This document shows positions 12,101 through 21,100 of a DNA stretch of 64,000 nucleotides, piece after piece. Every line of letters starts with the position of its first letter. The first letter of the stretch is position 1. This DNA is from Aquarana catesbeiana (Eukaryota; Chordata; Amphibia; Anura; Ranidae). The position numbers and the translations under genes were made by a program. The notes beneath the pieces are model-generated. The model saw only the letters and a list, made by a program, of their open reading frames with translations. It was not told where the DNA came from and did no database searches. The DNA is taken from assembly GCF_042186555.1 (NCBI RefSeq), contig NC_133332.1:213539494-213603493 (forward strand), written 5' to 3'.

Positions 12101-15100
12101 GGGTGTCTTGGCCCTAACCCTCTCTCTCACAGTTCTGTTAAAGGACAATAATTTCTTGTTCACATTCAAAAAGTGACTGGCACCCAGCATTTCTTCTTGC
12201 ACCACACTCACCATGCCTGGTAACCCACTTTACGAAGAAGGATGTCAGATCTCCCTGACTCTGGAGGTCACCATTAGGCCTCTAGCAGTTGGGGACCTTG
12301 TTCCATCAGAATGAGGAAGGCCCACCTGTAGTCATACTCATTTCCACACCCCTCAGGTGATGGGAGGCATGGTGGCTGTTTTTCCTATTTTTGTGAAGTT
12401 CAGGCTGTGACAAACAATGAAGCATTTCATTGAAGGCCATGACACGCTGTCATTGCAGCTCAGACGCTTCGTGTACGCAGCTGACGCCTTTCATCCTCAC
12501 GATAGGATGTGCCTCTTGCATTTTACATCAATGAATCTGCCCAGGCTCCAACAGATGACAATGAATAATGGCATTCCTGAGTATTTTGGGACACTGTAGA
12601 GTTCTTCTGACAGTTGATAGTAAAGTGTCTTTCAGGCCTTTTAACCATTTGCCCCTCAGCTGTGACCACCCTTAGATCAACAACAACTGTCGCTCTACAC
12701 CCTTTCACTGCTGTGGAGTTTTTAGGATCCGCAGCATCTGCTAATCATCTGTCCTTTTGTCTCTGTAGATGTACCATGTTTGTGAAGGCCCCGGATTCTC
12801 CATGATTTGTTTCATGAGATACGATCTGCTAGAATTCTTCAGTATCTACGGCACAGCCTTGTCCATGTGGGTGTCACTGATAGGTAAGTTTGTCTGTCCC
12901 ATAGATGATTTTATCTTCTAAGAAACACAAGTAAATACGGTAGCTAAAAGGTGCCAAAAGTTTAAAGAGAATCTGCTGCTTTTAAAGGCCTATTAAGCCA
13001 TAACAACTTTAAGATGGACTGCGGGCAGGTAAAAATATTACCCAGTTATGTATTTATTAAAGTGCACCTAGCATCAGATATATTTTGTCATATTAAGAAA
13101 ACCCACCAGGTCTCTAAATAAAGCAAATGCAAGTTTTCTGCAGTGAAAGAGGTAGTACACTCATCTCTTTGGAGGCACATGAAAGCCGAAAAAGACTGAT
13201 GAAGGCCATGGTGTTCACAAATGTCTGACACAGATTAGCCCCTACCGCAGCCTCTCAATTTGTGATTATGGAACATTCTGAACACTCGGGGAGAGAGAGG
13301 ATAGTAAACATATGCTTTGTCCTGCCTGCAGACTGTTAGCATCATCTTAGCTTAGGCAAACTCACTGACTTACAGGTCCACTTAAAAAAAAATTATATTC
13401 TTTTTTAATGCAGCTAGCGCAAGTGACTGAATCCTCACTGATATCATCCTCCTGTAATCCCTAGTAAGGTTCTGCTGGTCTACATAGGAATCATGCTAAT
13501 GGATGGAGAGAGCAGAGTGTGCAGAGATCTAACTAATATGTTGCTGCTCCACTGTCCAATCAGCGGGCATGCGATGTGTTCTTCACTAAGCTGTGCCGCT
13601 GTAATAGATATGGATAGTCTGGCTGTACTGTCTGGCAGAGATGCCAGGATTGCAACACTGACAAAGCAAAATTAGAAATCCTTTGTCAGGTAAAATAGTT
13701 CTAATAAAGTGTATAGTAAGATATAGTTCCACTTGTGTATTTATCTTCGACCTGGACTCCAGTGGTAGTAAACCCTGCAAGATAATTTTTACCTACAGAT
13801 AATCCTATAATAAGGTTTTCCTGTAGGTAAAATGAATATATCCTAAACGTGCACCGTTTAGGAGATTTTCACCCTGGATTCAGAAAGTTACTTCCCTGGC
13901 ACATGCCCTCTGAAGGTCAGGCATACCTTGCCCGACCTTCAGAGCTTCGTACCGGAACAGTAGAGTTCACTCCCATACGTGGGAGTGACATCATCGTGGC
14001 TCTGGCCAATCACGTAGCCAAAGTGCGCAAACCCGTAAGAAAGACTGGGGGAAGGTGTCAGCCCTCTCAGCGGTGACAGCACAGCGCTGGAGGGCTTAGT
14101 TTCAAGGTGAGCATTTCATAATGTGCTAGTATGTGATGCATACTAGCACATTATGCCATTGCCTTGCAGGGTTTTTTTTTTGTTTTTGTTTTTACAACAG
14201 CCATGGTTTACTACTGCTTTAATGTAAGTGAACTTATCTATATGTGTTTAAAGTGGTTGTAAAATCATTACATATACCCAGTTAAGTGACTGGCCTCAGG
14301 TAATACACAGAGATAAAACAAATCCTCCTACATAGGTTGTACCTGTTTATCTGCAGCCTTCTCTTCTCTACATCCGTTCATAGTGCAGAATTTAAAGCTT
14401 GTCTGAGATGTCAGAAAAAAGTGGGTGAAGAGCTGAAGTTATACTCTGTAGAGCTCAGTAAAGGAGAGTTCTGAGAGCTGATTGGAGGGAAGGGACACAC
14501 CCTCCTTCACACAGCTCAGAGGAACAGAACAGAAGCTGTCAATCAGCTGGAGATCCCTCCCCGTCACCATTTTTCTCTTGGTGTCAAGAAAACTTGTCAG
14601 AAGTGACTCATGCTGACAGCAGAGAAAAGAAGCAGCAGACAGAAATGACACTCAGTGCTCTTAATTGAGACAAGCACACACTATAGAAGGATATTCTTTG
14701 TTCATATTTCATGTCTGAGGTTTACAACAACTTTACATTGTGTGTTTCTGTATGAGTTTTTTATTATGGGTGCACATAGGGGCAACCAGGCAAAAACAGG
14801 GCTTTCTGTTTAGGAGTACTGCACAAGGATTATATAAATCGTCTTTCAGTCTATCCACACTGACTGGAAACTAAAGCCCGTGCGGCTAATTTATCTTACG
14901 GCTAATTTATCTTACCTCATCAATTATTAAAAGGAGATTCTAAAATGCCTTATATACAGATGACCACTAGAGGGAGATTCTTATTCAACGTAGGCAATAC
15001 TGTACTATCATAAAAATAAGGATCAGCAAACATGTAAAAATATGAACGTCACATTGGAGAGGACTCTCCGCCAAACTCTACATTTAAAATCAGGGCTCAC

Positions 15101-18100
15101 TGTAAATATTCTACCGGTGAGCTTTATAGGAGAACGTCTGTGGAACAATTCCATCTCCCAGCACCAGTTTTAAAAAAAAACAAACATGTAATTGGTCAAA
15201 GGCTGCCATTGCTGTCCTAACTCTGAGAATGCTGGCTGCATTGTTGATTTTCTGTCTTTAGTGTTTAAATGTATAATCTTGAAAGGTACATAGACATGTA
15301 TGCCCACATCTTGGGACAGTATGGGGGTTATTTACTAAAGGCAAATCCACTTTGCATTGCAAGTGCACTTTCAAGTAAAGTCGCTGCAGATCCGAGGGGG
15401 ACATGCAAGGAAAATAAAAAACAGCATTTTAGCTTGCACATGATTGGATTTTATAAAATCAGCAGAGCTTCCCCTCATTTCAGACCTTCCCCTAAGATTT
15501 AGATCGACTGCAATTCCAAGTGCACTTGCAGTGCAAAGTGAATTTGCCTTTCGTAAGTAACCCCCATATCTCGGTTTATAACTTTTGCTTAGAAACACCT
15601 CAAATAAGAAATGTATTCTATTTTTTAAAGATAAATGTTTCCTTTAAAAACAATGGACTTTTATCAAAATAATTTAGAATGCTCTCATTACACTTTGTTT
15701 GAAATGTACAGAATACTAGGCTTTCTAATAAGAAAGACCATCATGGTCTCCTTACTTTTGACTGATCCCGTCAAACTGAAAATCCAAACATCATGTAGGC
15801 CATGAAGAGGGGCATGGGGGGTAAACCCCACTGACTCATTCAGCTGTTTAGTGAAAGGCAGAAGATCAGATGACATCAAGTTATTCACAGCATAGAAGTA
15901 AAATGAATCACAGAACAGTAATAAATAAAATATTGATATGCAGTATTTTTTTTATTTACCTGCCTAGGAGAGTATATGAGGATAAAAGTCAGTTTGTATA
16001 TATGGCAGCTTATGATTATAGATGAATCCACACTCTGTACTGCCACCTGCATTAGGGGTGTACATAGAGTGCATTCCTGCACATGTAGAAATATTGACGT
16101 ATATATAAATAAACCTCTTTTTAACACTGTTGCTTGTTTAGCCTTAGCAGAGTTCGATGAGCCCAAGAGGTCCACGCTGGTCATGTTTGGTGTTCTTACC
16201 ATAGCAGTGACAATATATCAAGATCGCTTTGGATATGGTGTCTACTCAGGGCCTATCGGCACAGCAGTGCTGGTAATTACTGTCAAATGGGTAAGTAATG
16301 CTACCATGCAGCACATTGGTCACATTCGAATTCTAGATTCAAGATATATCTGCCAAAAATATATTTCTAAGATAAAGGTGGATTACGGCCTAGTTCTGAT
16401 CTTTAGTGATTTGTGGAACTCTTTCATTTTCCATAAGAGCAAATAAAATTCCAGCATTGAGACTGGGAGCCCCCCATAATGTCCACAGCTGGCGTACAAC
16501 CTAAGAATCCACCAATAGAGTTCCCAAGAGATAGTATTAATTTTCGGGTGGTTTAAGAAGGAACTGAACTCTGGAAGCCTATCTCAGAAAGGGCAGGCAA
16601 AAGGCAAAGGACTAGCCAACAGAACAGTGGTGACCTAATGACCGGTGGGGCAATATTCAAGCAGCAGTAGGATAGGTACAGAAAGCAAACATCCACTAAA
16701 TGAATGAAGCAGAAGCAGGGAAGTCCATGCACTGCAGGTCCTCAGGTACTTCTTCCTCTCCAACAATGGAAACAGTGAGCAGTACAACAGTGACATCATC
16801 AAATTTTACTCCAAATCTGGTGTGACTAATATTCAGAGAAAGCAGCGCCTCAGATGATCTCACACATGAGAAATACATATATGAGGGTCAAGGTGGCACA
16901 GGAGTGCCTGGGTATCCTGTTTTTATGAAAGGAACTCAAGATAATAGGTAGATTTTTCAGGGTTAGTGTGTGTGTGTCACTGGCGCAAAACCACTACTTC
17001 CTCCAAAATCCTTAAAAGGTATGTGTCAAAGTTGCTGCATTCAAAAAAGACCCTTCATTGGAATGGGCTGGAAATGCTGATTAATGTGAGTGAATGCGCT
17101 ACTCCCATATTACCACCACTTCCAATGTTCTCTTTCTATTTTTCCCAAACAATCACTCATAAGTAATATCATGTGCATTAAATTAAACCAAAACAACTTG
17201 AAATCAGACAAAAATTAAAACATATATTATCCAATGCATAAAAAGTCCTTCAAAAGTGCTGCAAAATCCTTTATCAATTGCTGTGACTGACGTGCTCCTG
17301 TGTTCCTTCAGTAATCATATGTGACTTAGTGAGACACCACCACCTTTGAGATTGGCCACTCACCAGATGCTTTTTTAGTGATGCGCCTTTGGTTCATTCA
17401 TGGGATAACCACTCCACCTAAGTAACACTCCTCACCGGCTATAATTGGACTCTAGTATTCCTCATATGAAAGCATAGGGACAAAAAACGATCATAGCGCA
17501 ATATGTTTAAACTATTTATTATATAAAATCCAAAGAAGAGTATCCACTCACATTTAAAAGTTCCCTCGAGCCGGCACGAAGCTTATCCAGCAGTTATGGA
17601 CGGGTGTTGGGCTGTTACATGGTCCGCCTAGTAGTAGTGTGCGGCCTCCACGTTTAGCTTGCGCTTCAAACCTCGTTCCTGTTCCCGTTCGTATCTGGTC
17701 ACCTGATGCAAAAAAAAAGGCTGCTGGGAGAATTGCCCAGCTCGAGGGCACTTTTAAATGTGAGTGGATATTCTTCTTTGGATTTTATATAATAAATAGT
17801 TTAAACATATTGCGCTATGATCGTTTTTCGTCCCTATGCTTTCATATGAGGAATACTAGAGTCCAATTATAGCCGGTGAGGAGTGTTACTTAGGTGGAGT
17901 GGTTATCCCATGAATGAACCAAAGGCGCATCACTAAAAAAGCATCTGGTGAGTGGCCAATCTCAAAGGTGGTGGTGTCTCACTAAGTCACATATGATTAC
18001 TGAAGGAACACAGGAGCACGTCAGTCACAGCAATTGATAAAGGATTTTGCAGCACTTTTGAAGGACTTTTTATGCATTGAATAATATATGTTTTAATTTT

Positions 18101-21100
18101 TGTCTGGTTTCAAGTTTTTTTGGTTTAATTTAATGCACATGATATTACTTATGAGTGATTGTTTGGGAAAAATAGAAAGAGAACATTGGAAGTGGTGGTA
18201 ATATGGGAGTAGCGCATTCACACACATTAATCAAGATTTTTCAGGGTACTGCTTAGGTACATTGACATTTTTAGATGTTCCTTGAGGTGACTGTAGCCGT
18301 ATTATAGGACTTGTAAGAAAAAGCAAGTACTGTTCTACTGTGTTTTTGGCAGACTGACCCCATACACCATCATTAATTTGGAGATATGAAGGACAATCAT
18401 ACTGCAACTATGCACTGACCTCACAAACCCCCCTCCCCCCCTCCTACTCACCCACACCCCAAGATTACATACCACATGGTATAAATAACAATATAGTATT
18501 TACAATGCTCTCATGGGATTCCAATGTTGTTGTTTTTAGTTGGGATCAAGTGAAGTTAAAGCTTCATTAGGGTACTTGTCTCTTCTAGGGATGAGCTTCG
18601 AGTTCGAGTCGAACTCATGTTCGACTCGAACATTAGCTGTTCGCAAGTTCGCCGAACACCGAATAATTTGGGGTGTTCGCGGCAAATTCGAATGCCGCGG
18701 AACACCCTTTAAAAGTCTATGGGAGAAATCAAAAGTGCTAATTTTAAAGGCTTATATGCAAGTTATTGTCATAAAAAGTGTTTGGGGACCCGGGTCCTGC
18801 CCCAGGGGACATGTATCAATGCAAAAAAAAGTTTTAAAAACTGACGTTTTTTCAGGAGCAGTGATTTTAATAATGCTTAAAGTCAAACAATAAAAGTGTA
18901 ATATCCCTTTAAATTTCGTACCTGGGGGGTGTCTATAGTATGCCTGTAAAGGGGCGCATGTTTCCCGTGTTTAGAACAGTCTGACAGCAAAATGACATTT
19001 GGAAGGAAAAAACCCATTTAAAACTACCCGCGGCTATTGCATTACCGACAATACACATAGAAGTTCATTGATAAAAACGGCATGGGAATTCCCCCCAGGG
19101 AAACCCCGAACCAAAATTAAAAAAAAAAAAAATGACGTGGGGGGGTCCCCCTAAATTCCATACCAGGCCCTTCAGGTCTGGTATGGATATTAAGGGGAAC
19201 CCCGGCCAAAATTTAAAAAAAAAAATGACGTGGGGTTCCCCCTAAATTCCATACCAGACCCTTCAGGTCTGGTATGGATTTTAAGGGGAACCCCGCGCCA
19301 AAAAAAAAAAAAAAAACGGCGTGGGGTTCCCCCAAAAATCCATACCAGACCCTTATCCGAGCACGCAACCTGGCAGGCCGCAGGAAAAGAGGGGGGGACG
19401 AAAGTGCGGCCCCCCCCCCTCCTGAACCGTACCAGGTCACATGCCCTCAACATTGGGAGGGTGCTTTGGGGTAGCCCCCCAAAACACCTTGTCCCCATGT
19501 TGATGAGGACAAGGGCCTCATCCCCACAACCGTGGCCGGTGGTTGTGGGGGTCTGCGGGCGGGGGGCTTATCGGAATCTGGAAGCCCCCTTTAACAAGGG
19601 GACCCCCAGATCCCGGCCCCCCCCCCTGTGTGAAATGGTAAGGGGGTACTTACCCCTACCATTTCACTAAAAAACTGTCAAAATAGTTAAAAATGACAAG
19701 AGACAGTTTTTGACAATTCCTTTATTTAAATGCTTCTTCTATCTTCCTTCATCTTCTTCTGGTTCTTCTGGCTCTTCTGGTTCTTCCTCCGGCGTTCTCG
19801 TCCAGCATCTTCTCCGCGGCGTCTTCTATCTTCTTCTCCTCGGGCCGCTCCGCACCCATGGCATGAGGGGAGGCTCCCGCTCTTCTCTTCATCTTCTTCT
19901 TCATCCTCTTCTCTTCTTCATCTTCTTCATCTTCATCTTCTCTTCTTTTCTTCTGCGGGCCACTCCGCATCCATGCATGGAGGGAGGCTCCCGCTGTGTG
20001 ACGGCGTCTCCTCGTCTGACGGTTCTTAAATAACGGGGGGCGGGGCCACCCGGTGACCCCGCCCCCCTCTGACGCACGGGACATGACGGGACTTCCCTGT
20101 GGCATTCCCCGTGACGTCACAGGGAAGTCCCGTCAAGTCACCGTGCGTCAGAGGGGGGCGGGGTCACCGGGTGGCCCCGCCCCCCGTTATTTAAGAACCG
20201 TCAGACGAGGAGACGCTGTCACACAGCGGGAGCCTCCCTCCATGCATGGATGCGGAGCGGCCCGCAGAAGAAAAGAAGAGAAGATGAAGAAGAGAAGAGG
20301 ATGAAGAGAAGAGCGGGAGCCTCCCCTCATGCCATGGGTGCGGAGCGGCCCGAGGAGAAGAAGATAGAAGACGCCGCGGAGAAGATGCTGGACGAGAACG
20401 CCGGAGGAAGAACCAGAAGAGTCAGAAGAACCAGAAGAAGAAGAAGATGAAGGAAGATAGAAGAAGCATTTAAATAAAGGAATTGTCAAAAACTGTCTCT
20501 TGTCATTTTTAACTATTTTGACAGTTTTTTAGTGAAATGGTAGGGGTAAGTACCCCCTTACCATTTCACACAGGGGGGGGGCCGGGATCTGGGGGTCCCC
20601 TTGTTAAAGGGGGCTTCCAGATTCCGATAAGCCCCCCGCCCGCAGACCCCCACAACCACCGGCCACGGTTGTGGGGATGAGGCCCTTGTCCTCATCAACA
20701 TGGGGACAAGGTGTTTTGGGGGGCTACCCCAAAGCACCCTCCCAATGTTGAGGGCATGTGGCCTGGTACGGTTCAGGAGGGGGGGGGGGCCGCACTCTCG
20801 TCCCCCCCTCTTTTCCTGCGGCCTGCCAGGTTGCGTGCTCGGATAAGGGTCTGGTATGGATTTTTGGGGGAACCCCACGCCGTTTTTTTTTTTTTTTTTG
20901 GCGCGGGGTTCCCCTTAAAATCCATACCAGACCTGAAGGGTCTGGTATGGAATTTAGGGGGAACCCCACGTCATTTTTTTTTTTAATTTTGGCCGGGGTT
21001 CCCCTTAATATCCATACCAGACCTGAAGGGCCTGGTATGGAATTTAGGGGGACCCCCCCACGTCATTTTTTTTTTTTTAAATTTTGGTTCGGGGTTTCCC

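Noticed and set aside
12766..12883. MYMK start at the ATG that opens exon 2
   Set aside because: The preceding bases are a canonical 3' splice site, and the protein joins in phase to exon 1, which carries the family N-terminus.
15885..16446. 105- and 156-codon frames around exon 3 read as separate genes
   Set aside because: Only 16142-16290 matches myomaker. The flanking parts are intron.
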